DNA of 64,000 nt from Chloroflexota bacterium (GTDB taxonomy: Bacteria > Chloroflexota > Chloroflexia > Chloroheliales > Chloroheliaceae), in the NCBI GenBank assembly GCA_028287745.1, contig JAQBPB010000104.1, positions 25,801 to 89,800 of the forward strand, read 5' to 3'. The notes under the pieces were generated by a model. The model was not told the origin of the DNA and made no database searches. It saw only the letters and a program-made list of their open reading frames with translations. A program made the position numbers and the translations under genes. Every line of letters begins with the position of its first letter. The stretch's first letter is position 1. Shown in pieces: positions 35,066 through 44,636 of the stretch.

Positions 35066-36094
35066 ATGAGAAATCATTACATTATCATCGGGACAATTCT
35101 TGGGCTGGGATTGCTCGGTGTAATCCTTATACTGGTAACTACTCCTTCCAGGTCCGCCACCGGTCCGGCCGGGAGTACTACCGCAACGCCTGACCGGGGC
35201 GAAAATATACGTGGCAGCAGTATTGACGGGCAAATCATTTTTAGCCGCCAGGGTTTTTTATGGTCGTGGCGCGGTGACAAAGCCGCCCGGCTGCCGGTTG
35301 AGCCGGGAGCCTCGACGGTGCGCGACCAGAGCATAAAGCTTATCCAGCCTGCTATTTCGCAAGATGGCGCAAAACTGGCTTTTATCCGGGTAGATGAAAC
35401 TTTCTCCGACCTGTGGGTGGCTAACTCCGATGGCACTAACGCCCGGAATTTAACCAATTATAAAGGTAGCGGCACTCCGCGCTCCCCGGGTTTCATCGGT
35501 TCGTCGCTCTGGGCTTTCAGCCCGGCCTGGTCGCCCACTGGTACGGAACTTGCGTTTTTGAGTGATGTAGGGACCGATGACCTGGCTTTGTGGACGACCG
35601 GTTCAAGTAGTTTCAGCCGCCGGGCGATAAGCAAGCTGGCGGTTGGGCAGGGCGGAATGCTACGGCCAAGCTACGGCCCCCAGGGTAACCAGTTTGTAGT
35701 GGCCGCCTTTGAAAACGGTAAATCCCAGGTATATAGTATTAATGGGACAGCCGGTACGAATACCAAATTGACCAATGTACCGGATGGAGCTTACGACCCG
35801 GTAATGTCGCCGGACGGCAACTTTATCGCTTATATTGCTCGTAAAGGCAATTCAAGCGAACTATGGGTAATGCGGGCTGATGGCAGCGGCCCGGTGCTGC
35901 TAAACAACCAGGCCAGCCGTTACCCGGCATGGGCGCCGGACAGTAAAAAGCTAGCATTTTTGGCAATCAAGGAGGGTAGTTTTGAAATATTTACCCTCAA
36001 GCTTAAAGCGGATGGCACCCCGGACGGTGGTTCCCAGCAGCTTAGTGAAAAAGCCAAACTAGATGGTTCCAGTGGGATAACCTGGGGCCGCTAA
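35066..36094 (+). CDS. Membrane-anchored WD40-like (PD40/TolB) beta-propeller protein
   Basis: 342 residues. Residues 5-27 are an uncleaved or signal-anchor transmembrane helix (IIIGTILGLGLLGVILILV). Then a Ser/Thr-rich spacer and repeated PD40 blades: ISQDGAKLAFIRVDE, WSPTGTELAFLSDVG, MSPDGNFIAYIARKG and WAPDSKKLAFLAIKEG. It is exported and faces the outside. Such propellers mediate protein or ligand binding; no partner gene is adjacent. The start ATG follows a T-rich stretch with a weak ribosome-binding site (CAGGA about 12 bases upstream). Confidence 0.88.
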   Translation: MRNHYIIIGTILGLGLLGVILILVTTPSRSATGPAGSTTATPDRGENIRGSSIDGQIIFSRQGFLWSWRGDKAARLPVEPGASTVRDQSIKLIQPAISQDGAKLAFIRVDETFSDLWVANSDGTNARNLTNYKGSGTPRSPGFIGSSLWAFSPAWSPTGTELAFLSDVGTDDLALWTTGSSSFSRRAISKLAVGQGGMLRPSYGPQGNQFVVAAFENGKSQVYSINGTAGTNTKLTNVPDGAYDPVMSPDGNFIAYIARKGNSSELWVMRADGSGPVLLNNQASRYPAWAPDSKKLAFLAIKEGSFEIFTLKLKADGTPDGGSQQLSEKAKLDGSSGITWGR

Positions 36095-36151
36095 AACTTG
36101 AAGTTGCCTGAAATAATTAGTCTAAAGTAGGAAGTTTTTGGCAGGCGGAGT

Positions 36152-36160
36152 TGCTATAAT
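36152..36160 (+). promoter_or_regulatory. Extended -10 promoter before the GT9 gene
   Basis: TGCTATAAT stands about 130 bases before the GTG start of the glycosyltransferase gene and 58 bases after the previous stop codon. There is no good -35 box, as is usual for this promoter form. Confidence 0.55.
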
Positions 36161-36287
36161 TTATAGAATGCCAGAAAAACGTGGCTAACTACACCGCAGT
36201 AAAGTCTAACTCCAGGCCAGGGCTTATTGATTGAATTGAAGGACAGGACCGGTTTTTGGGTGCTACGGTCGAAGGGAAAATGATAGC

Positions 36288-37379
36288 GTGACTCAGCTTA
36301 AAAACGCGGCTATAGCCGCGCCTGAGAAAATCCTGGTATTGCCTTTTGCCGATGGTATCGGTGATTTTGTAAATATGCAGCCTTTATTGGCCGCGATTGC
36401 CCGGCGGTTTCCTGGGGCCGATATTAGCGTTGCCGCTTCGGCCTACGCCAATTATTTGATCCCCCCATCTAACCCGGTTAAAATCGTGACGCCGACATGG
36501 TTCAATAAAGAACCCGGCCCGGTGGCGCAGACCCTGCGCCATTTTATTCCCCAATCCGTCCTGGCCCGCCTGGCTGGGCCGCTTTTCAAGCGCGAGATGG
36601 GCGGCGATATTGACCTTGTGGTCAATACAATCCTGCTCTGGGAAAAGAACATGGATTTTCCGCGTTACTGGACACCCCAGATGCCACCGCGCCCCGGTGC
36701 GGTACATACCCTGGATTGCCTGGCAAACGCGCTTGAAGAAGAACTGGGTATTGTAATTCCCCAGGAAGAACGCTATCCTTATCTGGAAGTCTTGCCGGAA
36801 GCCCGCCAGTGGGCGGACGACTACATCCTGACGCACGAGCTTAAAAAGGGCTCAATAGTTGCCCTTATTCCCGAAAGCAACATGTTAATCAAGAAGTGGC
36901 CGGTGGCCGGGTGGGCTTATCTGAACGATAAGTTACAGGAGCGCGGCTATCAGCCTATCTTCTTTGGGCCGGAAAAAAGCGAACAGCTTGAAGCGGTTGC
37001 CAGGCGGTCGCGCCACCAGGTCCACCGCGTTTCCACCACCCTGGATAAAGTTGCCGCCCTGCTGGAACAGTCCAGCCTGGCGATTGGGGTCGATACCGGC
37101 CTCTTACATATTGCCGCTTCAGTCGGGACGCATTGGTTAGGTATTTTTGGTCCGACTAACCCGGAAGTAACCGGACCCTACGACCGGCGGATTGGCCGGG
37201 GCCTGGTCGCGCCCTTCCCCAGGGGCGAAAGCTGCCGCACTTGCTGGAAAAGTTTTAAATATGAAGACGATAAGTGCCACAGCCTGGAGCTGGGCGCTTG
37301 CACCGACTTCCTGGACCGCCGGACTGTTTTGCAGGCGGCATTGGATATGCTTCCAATGCCCTTGCCACCCACTACTTAA
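36288..37379 (+). CDS. Glycosyltransferase family 9 (heptosyltransferase-like) protein
   Basis: 363 residues of the GT-B fold. The N-terminal half has ILVLPFADGIGDFVNMQPLLAA, the equivalent of the GDxxxxTP loop of ADP-heptose:LPS heptosyltransferases. The C-terminal half has VALIPESNMLIKKWPVAGWAYL, IGVDTGLLHIAASVGTHWLGIFGPTNP, the nucleotide-sugar site of family 9. A Chloroflexota cell has no classical LPS, so it probably builds another cell-surface glycan. GTG start at 36288 with GAAGGGA 10 bases upstream. Its stop codon is one base from the start of the crotonase gene, implying coupled translation. Confidence 0.85.
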   Translation: MTQLKNAAIAAPEKILVLPFADGIGDFVNMQPLLAAIARRFPGADISVAASAYANYLIPPSNPVKIVTPTWFNKEPGPVAQTLRHFIPQSVLARLAGPLFKREMGGDIDLVVNTILLWEKNMDFPRYWTPQMPPRPGAVHTLDCLANALEEELGIVIPQEERYPYLEVLPEARQWADDYILTHELKKGSIVALIPESNMLIKKWPVAGWAYLNDKLQERGYQPIFFGPEKSEQLEAVARRSRHQVHRVSTTLDKVAALLEQSSLAIGVDTGLLHIAASVGTHWLGIFGPTNPEVTGPYDRRIGRGLVAPFPRGESCRTCWKSFKYEDDKCHSLELGACTDFLDRRTVLQAALDMLPMPLPPTT

Positions 37380-37380
37380 A

Positions 37381-38175
37381 ATGAGTCAAGTTTCTGTCCT
37401 TACCGAAAGAGATACCGCCGGGATTTTAACTATTTCGTTAAATCGTCCGGCGGTTTTTAATGCCCTGAACGGGCCGATGCTCGATGAATTGCTGGCCGCT
37501 TTTGAGCAGGAAGCTGTTCAGCCGGAGGTTCGCTGCGTTATTTTAACCGGGGTTGGCCGGGGGTTTTGCGCCGGGCAAGACCTGGAAGAGCGCCGCTCTT
37601 TTATCGAAGAAAGCGGCACACCCCCTTCCCTCGGCCAGTCTTTGCGCCAGCGCTATAACCCGCTGATACTGGCAATCCGGGAACTGGATAAACCGGTAAT
37701 TGGGGCCATCAACGGGGTAGCGGCGGGGGCCGGTTGCTCGCTGGCGCTGGCCTGTGACCTGCGTGTGGCCGCCGACAATGCCACCTTTATTGAAAGTTTC
37801 GTACGGGTTGGCCTGGGCCTGGATAGCGGCAGCAGTTTTACCTTGCCCCGATTGGTCGGGATGGCCCGGGCCTTTGAACTGGCTATGCTGGGCGACCGCC
37901 TGAATGCCGCCACCGCCGAGCAATACGGCCTGGTGAACCGGGTCGTCCCGGCCCCGCGCTTGCTGGCCGAAACCCACGCGATAGCCCGCCAGTTGGCCGC
38001 CGCTCCACCGACAGCCCTGGGCCGGATTAAACGGGCCTTGAATTTTGGGCTGTCCCACGACCTGTCCGCCGCCCTTGAATACGAAGCGATGGAACAGGAA
38101 GATGCCGCCCGCCATCCAGAGTACAAAGAGGGCCTGTCGGCTTTTTTCGAAAAAAGACCGCCTAACTTCGGATAA
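37381..38175 (+). CDS. Enoyl-CoA hydratase/isomerase family protein (PaaG-like)
   Basis: 264 residues of the crotonase fold, from the ATG at 37381. The open frame extends upstream to 37192, but that part lies inside the GT9 gene and has no crotonase similarity. Family marks: TISLNRPAVFNALN, the oxyanion-hole strand GRGFCAGQDLEE, and PVIGAINGVAAGAGCSLALACDLR; YNPLILAIRELDKP and LDSGSSFTLPRLVGMARAFELA resemble the PaaG isomerase of phenylacetate breakdown more than simple hydratases. No other phenylacetate gene is here. It may act in beta-oxidation with the thiolase encoded at 48201. It has no ribosome-binding site of its own and appears to depend on coupling. Confidence 0.88.
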   Translation: MSQVSVLTERDTAGILTISLNRPAVFNALNGPMLDELLAAFEQEAVQPEVRCVILTGVGRGFCAGQDLEERRSFIEESGTPPSLGQSLRQRYNPLILAIRELDKPVIGAINGVAAGAGCSLALACDLRVAADNATFIESFVRVGLGLDSGSSFTLPRLVGMARAFELAMLGDRLNAATAEQYGLVNRVVPAPRLLAETHAIARQLAAAPPTALGRIKRALNFGLSHDLSAALEYEAMEQEDAARHPEYKEGLSAFFEKRPPNFG

Positions 38176-38552
38176 TTTCGCCAGCCGTCCGGGCTGCCCG
38201 GCCCGGATTGTACCTTGCCTTATCACCCTACCAGTGCCTTTAATATCACCCCCTGGCCTTAATTAACACCCGAACCTAATCACCCGGCCTTCAAGAATGC
38301 CCGACCCGGAGATTTTGTCATCCCCAGGGAGGCAGTACCAACGATAACAGATTAAGGACTCGCTCCTGGTCATGCACATTCACCAACGGGTAGTTCTGGG
38401 GTTGCCGCTGGCTTATAGCACCAGGTGAAGAAACGACTCAAGGTTCGTTCTTGAACCTCGTTTAAATGGCTGTTCTTAACCGTTACTGGCGCAAAGCTTG
38501 CACAGGAGTCTGGTGTCTTTTGTTTTATAAAGAAGTAAGTGAGGGACAAAAG
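38176..38552. repeat. Intergenic region with a copy of the dispersed repeat
   Basis: Bases 38267-38335 hold CACCCGAACCTAATCACCCG, a TGCCCGACCCGG block and TGTCATCCCCAGGGAGG, in the same order as at 12381-12440. The rest of the spacer shows no gene. An in-frame extension of the endonuclease III gene begins at an ATG at 38466, but I favour a later start. Confidence 0.5.
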
Positions 38553-39326
38553 GTGGAAATTCCAGGCGAGATTGTTAAAAGAAGTAGCCGTTCAAAGGCT
38601 AATCTGCCCGAATACAGCTATCCTTCGCCGGACAAAGCCGCCCTGGCGGATAAGGCGCTGACCGTAACGGAGCGCCTGGCCGTACAATATGGCCCCGCCC
38701 GGTGGTCGCGTAAAGACCCCCTTAGTATGCTGGTTGACATCATACTGTCACACCGCACCCGCGACCAGCAGACCGCCGCCGCTTATGCCGCCCTACGAAA
38801 CCGCTATGCCACCTGGGAAGATTTGCGTGACGCGCCCACTGCCGAGGTAGAAGCGACAATCCAGGGCGTTACCTGGCCGGAACTAAAAGCACCTCGCCTG
38901 CAAGCCCTTTTGCGCCGGATTACCGCCGAGCAGGGTAGTTTGAACCTGGACTTTTTGAAGGATTGGCCGGTCGAAGAAGGGGCCGAATGGCTGAACCGGC
39001 TGCAAGGGGTCGGCCCGAAGACCACGGCCTGCGTCTTACTGTTTAGCTGCCGCAAGCCAATTTTGCCGGTCGATACCCATGTCCACCGGGTCAGCATTCG
39101 CCTGGGCCTGATCGGGCCAAAAGTAACCGCCGAAGCCGCCCACGGCTTGTTACAGGCGCTCCTGCCCAACGAGGCTCAGACTATTTACAACTTTCATAAG
39201 GGGCTTTTACGGCACGGGCAGCAGGTTTGTGTCTATGACGGTCCCCGCTGCCAGCAGTGCGTACTGAGGGATATTTGCGGTTATTACCGGCAGGTGGTCC
39301 TGCCAAAGACCAGGACCCTGGCCTAA
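38553..39326 (+). CDS. nth: Endonuclease III (DNA glycosylase/AP lyase)
   Basis: About 258 residues. It removes oxidised pyrimidines and cleaves the backbone. Visible: the helix-hairpin-helix LQGVGPKTTACVLLFS with the catalytic Lys, the catalytic Asp in LPVDTHVHRVSIRLGLIG, and the Cys-x6-Cys-x2-Cys-x5-Cys 4Fe-4S loop CVYDGPRCQQCVLRDIC at the C-terminus. The frame is open from an ATG at 38466, but the GTG at 38553 has GAGGGA 6 bases upstream and gives a better-sized N-terminus. The stop codon overlaps the convergent EcsC-family gene by 4 bases. Confidence 0.92.
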   Translation: MEIPGEIVKRSSRSKANLPEYSYPSPDKAALADKALTVTERLAVQYGPARWSRKDPLSMLVDIILSHRTRDQQTAAAYAALRNRYATWEDLRDAPTAEVEATIQGVTWPELKAPRLQALLRRITAEQGSLNLDFLKDWPVEEGAEWLNRLQGVGPKTTACVLLFSCRKPILPVDTHVHRVSIRLGLIGPKVTAEAAHGLLQALLPNEAQTIYNFHKGLLRHGQQVCVYDGPRCQQCVLRDICGYYRQVVLPKTRTLA

Positions 39327-40249
39327 ATCGGGTTGTCTTCGCCCGGCTCATCGAATTTAGTAGGAACCTCGAATTTGCCGGGAATGGGTAATTTAGGTGC
39401 CTGGTCCAGTTTGGCGTGCTGTTCCAGCAGCTTCATGCGGTAGTGGGTCTTTACCCGGTCGGCCACATTGGTTATAAACAGGTAATTAGCCGTTCCGCCA
39501 ATCACACTTCCCAGCACCGGCACCAGTCGGGCCGCCCCTTGCCGGGCAATCCCCAGGCCCAGGTCTTTCGCCACTTCCTGCACAATCCGTTTCATAATCA
39601 GGTCGCGATAGGGTTTGGTTAAAACATTTTTAGTCAGGCTGCTTAACAGGACCTGCGAACCGGCTACATTTACCGACTCGACCCCGGAAGCCCCCGCGAA
39701 AAGCAACAGGGCCACCGCCCGGCCTTCTTCGGAGCGCGTTTCGCTGCCGTAACACTGGGCAATGCCGCTGATCGTCCTGAAGGAGTAATAGGCCAGGGCT
39801 GAAATATCAGCCGGAATGGTCGCCAGCATCAGGGCTCCACCGGGGAAACCCATAATCGCTCCGCTGCCGGTCGCTCTCAGCCGGTTTGCGTTCACGAACT
39901 GGTCGGCCAGGCGGTCCAACTCTTTAACCGGCACCAGGGCGATTTCCTGGGGCGCGTTTATCACAATCCCCTGTTTGCGGGCTTCTTCGGCTACGTCGCG
40001 TGAGGGTATCTGGGCTACTTGCAGGTAGAAGTTAAGGGCCTGCACCAGGGTGCTTATTAGCGGATTATTTTCGGTTTCCAGGTGCACTTTATCCTGGCCG
40101 GCTTCCGCCTGCTCTTCATCTTCGGCGCATTTAAGGCAAAATGGGCTGCCTAACGGGTTTTGAGTCTTGCACTTTGGACAGGTCCAGTATGTTTCTCTGG
40201 GGTCTTTGTTCCGGTTAAGATTAAAAAAATCTTTTATAGCTCCGGCCAT
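39323..40249 (-). CDS. EcsC-family protein with N-terminal zinc ribbon
   Basis: About 308 residues. A RanBP2-like zinc ribbon stands near the N-terminus (TYWTCPKCKTQNPLGSPFC and LKC). The body is EcsC-like (~60-290), with glycine-rich hydrophobic segments (GSGAIMGFPGGALMLATIPADISALAYYSF, in part membrane-inserted) and LVPVLGSVIGGTANYLF. EcsC proteins are poorly understood; some sit beside ABC transporters, as here. ATG at 40249 has AAGGAGT 6 bases upstream, better than the longer frame to 40330. It converges on nth with a 4-base overlap, and the ABC exporter gene lies divergently upstream. Confidence 0.82.
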   Translation of the reverse strand: MAGAIKDFFNLNRNKDPRETYWTCPKCKTQNPLGSPFCLKCAEDEEQAEAGQDKVHLETENNPLISTLVQALNFYLQVAQIPSRDVAEEARKQGIVINAPQEIALVPVKELDRLADQFVNANRLRATGSGAIMGFPGGALMLATIPADISALAYYSFRTISGIAQCYGSETRSEEGRAVALLLFAGASGVESVNVAGSQVLLSSLTKNVLTKPYRDLIMKRIVQEVAKDLGLGIARQGAARLVPVLGSVIGGTANYLFITNVADRVKTHYRMKLLEQHAKLDQAPKLPIPGKFEVPTKFDEPGEDNPI

Positions 40250-40547
40250 TTCATTACTCCTTGACACGGTAAGAGGGAAAACTAATTTTATTACTTTAAC
40301 CTGTACGTTTTTCAGGGCGTTAGGTTTCAAAGGCGTAAATACCTACAAGCTTCTAGCCAGTCTTTGAGGTCTGTTTGGTTTCCGTTAGAGTTTAATATTT
40401 GCTTAATTAAATCGCAACCTCGCTCTAAAGGCTTGCGTATATTTTTACACCAGGCTGCGCAATTTTGCCACTTTTGGCGCGGATAGCCAGGTTGAAACAG
40501 TGTCAAAAAAAAAGGTCCGGGGGTTAACAAGGAGTAAAAGCAACTTT

Positions 40548-42359
40548 ATGGCTGCAAATGTAGAAGAACGCGAGAGTATTACAAAAGCAGCTTCCGACCC
40601 TGTTAGCCCCGCTGTGAAATTCACCCGGCGAGGTTTCCAACGGTTGTTGGGGTTTTCCCTGCCTTACTGGTATTTATTAGCCGGGGCCGCCCTTGCCATG
40701 CTGGTGGGTACTTTTACCGGGCTGGCTTTACCGGCGGTAGCCGGGGTCTTGATTGATAACGTCTTCGTGAAAGCCGACAGCACCGGCCTTAACAATGCCA
40801 CTCTTTTCCTTATCGGGGCTTTTAGCCTACAAGCCCTGGCTATTTTCATTCAAAACTTTCTCTTAACCTATACCGGCGAACGGGTCGTCACCAACCTGCG
40901 GATAAGACTCTACACCCACCTGCAAAAACTGCCCTTGGGTTTCTTTAACGAGCGGCGCACCGGCGACCTGATCAGCCGCCTGACCAACGATGTCTCACAG
41001 GTCCAGAGCGCCGTTACTTCCAACCTTATTAGCCTCGCCAGCAGCCTGGTTACGCTGGTTGGCGGGGTTGTTATTATTGTCACTCGCGACTGGCGGCTGA
41101 CCCTTTTAATCCTGGCCGTGATTCCGGTCCTGACTTTTTTCGCTATCATTATCGGACTGCGTTTAAAACGCCTTTCGCAGGCGGTTTCGACCGAACTGGG
41201 CGAGGCGACCAACACCCTGGAAGAAACACTCAGCAACGAAAAGACGGTCAAAGCCTTTACCCGTGAGGATTACGAAGTTAACCGCTACAGTGGCCGGGTC
41301 GAAAATGTTTTCCGGTTGGCGGTCAGGCGGGCCAGGCTGCAAAGCTCCTTTATGGCTCTGATGACTTTTCTATCCTTTACGTCGGTAGCGGTGGTCCTGT
41401 GGTTCGGCGGTCACGAAGTCTTAGCCGGACATATCACACCCGGCGAACTGGTTTCGATCCTGATTTATATGGGTATAGTAGCCGGTCCGGTCGGTTCCCT
41501 GGCCGGACTGTATGGCGAGTTTCAAAAAGCCCTGGGCAGCGCGGAGCGCATCTTCAGCCTGCTGGATGAGCCGGTAACGGTCACGGATGCACCCGGCGCG
41601 CTGCCTTTACCGCCGCTGGAGGGTAACCTGAAGTTTGAAAACGTGCGGTTTGAGTATGACGAAAAGACCCCCGTTTTGCATGACCTGACATTTGAAGCCA
41701 GGCCCGGCCAGGTGCTGGCCCTGGTCGGCCCGAGCGGGGCCGGTAAAACTACGGTCGCTAACCTGATACCGCGCTTTTTTGACCCTTCGGGCGGCCGTAT
41801 CCTGGTAGATGGTTACGACATCAGGCAGGTCCAGGTAAAAAGTCTGAGAGAACAAATCAGCACCGTTTTGCAGGAGCCGGTCCTCTTTGGCACGACTATA
41901 CGTGAGAATATCATCTACGGCCGCCTGGACGCCTCGGAGGCGGAAATTATCGAAGCGGCCAGGGCGGCCAATGCCCTGGAGTTTATCGAAAAGCTGCCGG
42001 ACCAGTTTGATACGTTGGTGGGCGAACGTGGGGTAAAACTCTCAGGCGGACAGCGCCAGCGTATCGCGATTGCCCGGGCCCTATTGCGTAACCCGCGCAT
42101 CCTGATTTTAGACGAGGCCACCAGTTCGCTGGACAACGAAAGCGAAAGCCTGGTGCAGGAAGCCCTGGACCGGCTGATGCAGCAGCGCACCACCGTGGTA
42201 ATCGCCCACCGGCTGAGTACTATCGAGAATGCCGATAAAATCGTGGTAATTGACCAGGGCCGGTTGGTCGAGGAAGGCAATCACGCGGCCCTCATGGAGC
42301 GTGAAGGCCTTTACTACCGCCTTTACACTCGCAATTTTTCGGAAGAAGCGGAGATTTAA
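40548..42359 (+). CDS. ABC exporter, fused permease and ATPase (MsbA/LmrA type)
   Basis: About 603 residues. Six transmembrane helices (~35-330) with the typical coupling region (NEKTVKAFTREDYE) precede an ATPase domain (~365-600): Walker A GPSGAGKTT, signature LSGGQRQRIAIARAL, Walker B ILILDEATSSLD and the His switch AHRLST. As a half-transporter it must dimerise. It would export a lipid, peptide or drug; no ligand gene is adjacent. The ATG at 40548 follows AAGGAG by 13 bases; the frame reaches a GTG at 40500. A strong terminator follows. Confidence 0.94.
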   Translation: MAANVEERESITKAASDPVSPAVKFTRRGFQRLLGFSLPYWYLLAGAALAMLVGTFTGLALPAVAGVLIDNVFVKADSTGLNNATLFLIGAFSLQALAIFIQNFLLTYTGERVVTNLRIRLYTHLQKLPLGFFNERRTGDLISRLTNDVSQVQSAVTSNLISLASSLVTLVGGVVIIVTRDWRLTLLILAVIPVLTFFAIIIGLRLKRLSQAVSTELGEATNTLEETLSNEKTVKAFTREDYEVNRYSGRVENVFRLAVRRARLQSSFMALMTFLSFTSVAVVLWFGGHEVLAGHITPGELVSILIYMGIVAGPVGSLAGLYGEFQKALGSAERIFSLLDEPVTVTDAPGALPLPPLEGNLKFENVRFEYDEKTPVLHDLTFEARPGQVLALVGPSGAGKTTVANLIPRFFDPSGGRILVDGYDIRQVQVKSLREQISTVLQEPVLFGTTIRENIIYGRLDASEAEIIEAARAANALEFIEKLPDQFDTLVGERGVKLSGGQRQRIAIARALLRNPRILILDEATSSLDNESESLVQEALDRLMQQRTTVVIAHRLSTIENADKIVVIDQGRLVEEGNHAALMEREGLYYRLYTRNFSEEAEI

Positions 42360-42370
42360 GATATTTTGAA

Positions 42371-42405
42371 AAAAGGGAGTTAAAGCCAGGCTTTAACTCC
42401 CTTTT
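42371..42405. terminator. Bidirectional terminator between the ABC exporter and the membrane island
   Basis: AAAAGGGAGTTAAAG (42371-42385) pairs perfectly with CTTTAACTCCCTTTT (42391-42405) around a 5-base loop. T-rich ends on both strands let it stop the ABC exporter and the minus-strand island genes. Confidence 0.92.
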
Positions 42406-42436
42406 TCTTTGAATTTTAATCCGTTGCCGCATTTGC

Positions 42437-43915
42437 CTATGGGTTATTTTCAACCTCTTCGGCAAAGCCCGTAACTTTGACCTCCGGCGCTGCGCGCAGG
42501 TTGAACCTGGGCAAGTAAACCTTCAGGCTTACAATGCCGCAGAAAACTAGCGTCCAGAAAAGCGGCCCAATTGTAAATACCGGGGCTTTTTGGAAAAAGA
42601 TTTCAAGGAGCAAGTTGGAGAGAATCGCGGCCAGGTCGGTGAAAAAGAAAATGACCAGGAAATTTGGGAACAGGTATTCTCTCAGGTCGAGTCCAAAGCT
42701 TAGCAGGTAGAGTTCGAACTTTCCGGGTAAGAGAACACAAACCGTTAGTATACCTAGCGTCAGGCTGCCCAGGATAATAAGCGTCATCTGGGCCAATTGC
42801 AGGTAACTTTCTACAATACTTGAGGCTGGTGAATGGATGTATCCAAATAGCAAAAAGTCGAAATTCAGCATCAGGTTTGAAATAATAATGCCCACAACAA
42901 GCGGTAGGATAAATGTTTTCAAATAGGACAGCAAGCTGTTAACAGTGTTGGAAACAATTTCTACCAACCGCAAAAAGATGTTGGTTATAAGCTGGGCAAT
43001 CAGGTTCAATACCTTAACAATCGCGTTTACAAGTTCGAAAACAATGCTTTTAAGGGTTACCACCATCCCGATAAAAGCCTTTTTTATGGAAAAAACGATC
43101 ATATTTGAGGCGTTGATAAAGGTAATGACTATGGTGGCAAAGACTTTAGCAAAGACTATATCAAGGCCGCTGCCTTCAATTCTGGGCGGGTTAATCCGGC
43201 TGGGTTTATTATATTCAGGGTAATTAAAGGTCGCAGCCCGGATTATATTGGAGGTAGGGTGGTAGCTGCCAGAGAAAAGGGCATGGGTTAAACAACTAAT
43301 CAAGACACCGCCTCCAAAGAGCCCACCCAACCAGACCAGCGGGAGTGCCAGGCCATCCATGTTGCCCCCGCGTACCAGTATGCTGAGAATAATGCATGCA
43401 AAGAAAGCAATAAACTGGACACTGGTAACCGCCAGGTTAAAGGTCCGGTTCTGCAGGAAGGCAAAAGTCCTGGCTAACAGGGTAAGGCTCACAAAGAATA
43501 CAAAGACCGGTATATACTGCGAGAATTTACTACCGACATCAAATACATTCCGGTCATAGGCAACTACACACGTGATGCTAAGCGCATAGATAGCCAGGAA
43601 TTCGAACTGGGTATCCTTAAAGTGGCGCAGGACAAAGCTGAATAAAAGGGCAAACATGGCTGCGAGAAAGACAAAGGCGGCCCAATTTAGCGATAAATAG
43701 CCAATCAGGACGCCCAGAAAGGCCAATGAGGTTCGCAGCAGCCAGATATAAACTAACTTCATACCGTGGCTGTGGTCTGCGGCAACTATCGGTTTGCCGG
43801 TTTCAGGGCAAACAATATGGGTTGCAATATGCTCTAAGTGGCATCTTGGACAGGTTATATAAAGGCTGCTAGAGTCAGCAAAACTGACTTCTTCACTCTG
43901 TTTAAAGTCATCCAT
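42437..43915 (-). CDS. Polytopic membrane protein with N-terminal zinc ribbon
   Basis: 492 residues, family not recognised. A short cytoplasmic zinc ribbon (CPRCHLEHIATHIVC, ~22-36) is followed by a transmembrane pair and more helices (~50-220). A central stretch (~255-345) is rich in Ile, Val, Phe and Lys (IVFAKVFATIVITFINASN, KSIVFELVNAIVKVLNLIA). More helices run to about 470. The tail ends near FRVTGFAEEVENNP-type polar residues. It is the last gene of the minus-strand island operon and lies 61 bases after the GNAT gene. AT-rich composition differs from its GC-rich neighbours. Confidence 0.7.
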   Translation of the reverse strand: MDDFKQSEEVSFADSSSLYITCPRCHLEHIATHIVCPETGKPIVAADHSHGMKLVYIWLLRTSLAFLGVLIGYLSLNWAAFVFLAAMFALLFSFVLRHFKDTQFEFLAIYALSITCVVAYDRNVFDVGSKFSQYIPVFVFFVSLTLLARTFAFLQNRTFNLAVTSVQFIAFFACIILSILVRGGNMDGLALPLVWLGGLFGGGVLISCLTHALFSGSYHPTSNIIRAATFNYPEYNKPSRINPPRIEGSGLDIVFAKVFATIVITFINASNMIVFSIKKAFIGMVVTLKSIVFELVNAIVKVLNLIAQLITNIFLRLVEIVSNTVNSLLSYLKTFILPLVVGIIISNLMLNFDFLLFGYIHSPASSIVESYLQLAQMTLIILGSLTLGILTVCVLLPGKFELYLLSFGLDLREYLFPNFLVIFFFTDLAAILSNLLLEIFFQKAPVFTIGPLFWTLVFCGIVSLKVYLPRFNLRAAPEVKVTGFAEEVENNP

Positions 43916-43976
43916 AATCGTTACCTCTCAATATTCTGTTAATAGGACTCTGTCACTAACGAAAGGGTGGGGGCGT

Positions 43977-44609
43977 TTAACTTAACTCTAAAACTACTTC
44001 CTTATTCTCTTTGGCTGGCTCAACCTGGAGAGGCCTTCCAAAGACTTTGGCATACTTTTGCCTGGTAACTTCCCAGTCTTTAGCCGACATCGCCAGCCGG
44101 TACATGTTCCAAAAGCGGCCCTTCCAGAAGCGGTGCTCCGTGAAGCAGCCCTCTTCTTTGAAACCGGCTGTTTTGACCGTTGAAAGGCTAAGCTGGTTAT
44201 AGCCGTAAATATCGCTATAGACTTTCCTGAGGGGGTAGGTTTCGTATAACCAGTTCAGCAACAGCCAGTTAGCTTCCGCGCCAAACCCTTTTTCCATGTC
44301 GGCATGCAGCATGGCGCTGGCGATAAAGGTATATTGGTCCTCCGGGTTGTGGTCATAGTCATAAATAAAACCGATGGGGCGGCAGCCCTCGGATTTTTTT
44401 ACAACAATAAAAATGTTATGGGCCAGGTTTTCCAAAAACCGGCTGTATTCCGATTGAGGTGGAAACCTTCTTCGCCCCTGCCAGAGCGGGGCTATTTCTA
44501 CCTGGGAGCGCACTTCATGGATAAACCCGAAGTGTTTTTCATTGGCCGGCACAAGTCCAACTTTTCTGCCGCTGTAAATAAATGGGTCCGGATTAAGCAA
44601 ACTTTCCAT
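43977..44609 (-). CDS. GNAT-family N-acetyltransferase (RimJ/RimL-like)
   Basis: 210 residues. The fold runs from VGLVPANEKHFGFIHEV through IFIVVKKSEGCRPIGFIYDYD to the acetyl-CoA loop DMEKGFGAEANWLLLNWLYE, then RKVYSDIYGYNQLSLSTVKTAGFKEEG and the final strand FWNMYRLAM. The loop is degenerate compared with QGxGxG but keeps glycines for acetyl-CoA. It could acetylate a protein N-terminus or Lys, or a small amine. It lies 102 bases downstream of the repeat-protein gene, so the repeat protein's Lys residues are a candidate substrate (inference). CAGGA is 5 bases before the ATG. Confidence 0.83.
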   Translation of the reverse strand: MESLLNPDPFIYSGRKVGLVPANEKHFGFIHEVRSQVEIAPLWQGRRRFPPQSEYSRFLENLAHNIFIVVKKSEGCRPIGFIYDYDHNPEDQYTFIASAMLHADMEKGFGAEANWLLLNWLYETYPLRKVYSDIYGYNQLSLSTVKTAGFKEEGCFTEHRFWKGRFWNMYRLAMSAKDWEVTRQKYAKVFGRPLQVEPAKENKEVVLELS

Positions 44610-44636
44610 TTTATTTCCTGTTTCTTGCTGGTTTTA

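Noticed and set aside
37192..37380. Longer N-terminus for the PaaG-like crotonase
   Set aside because: These codons lie within the GT9 gene and the translation has no crotonase similarity; the ATG at 37381 begins right at the family's N-terminus.
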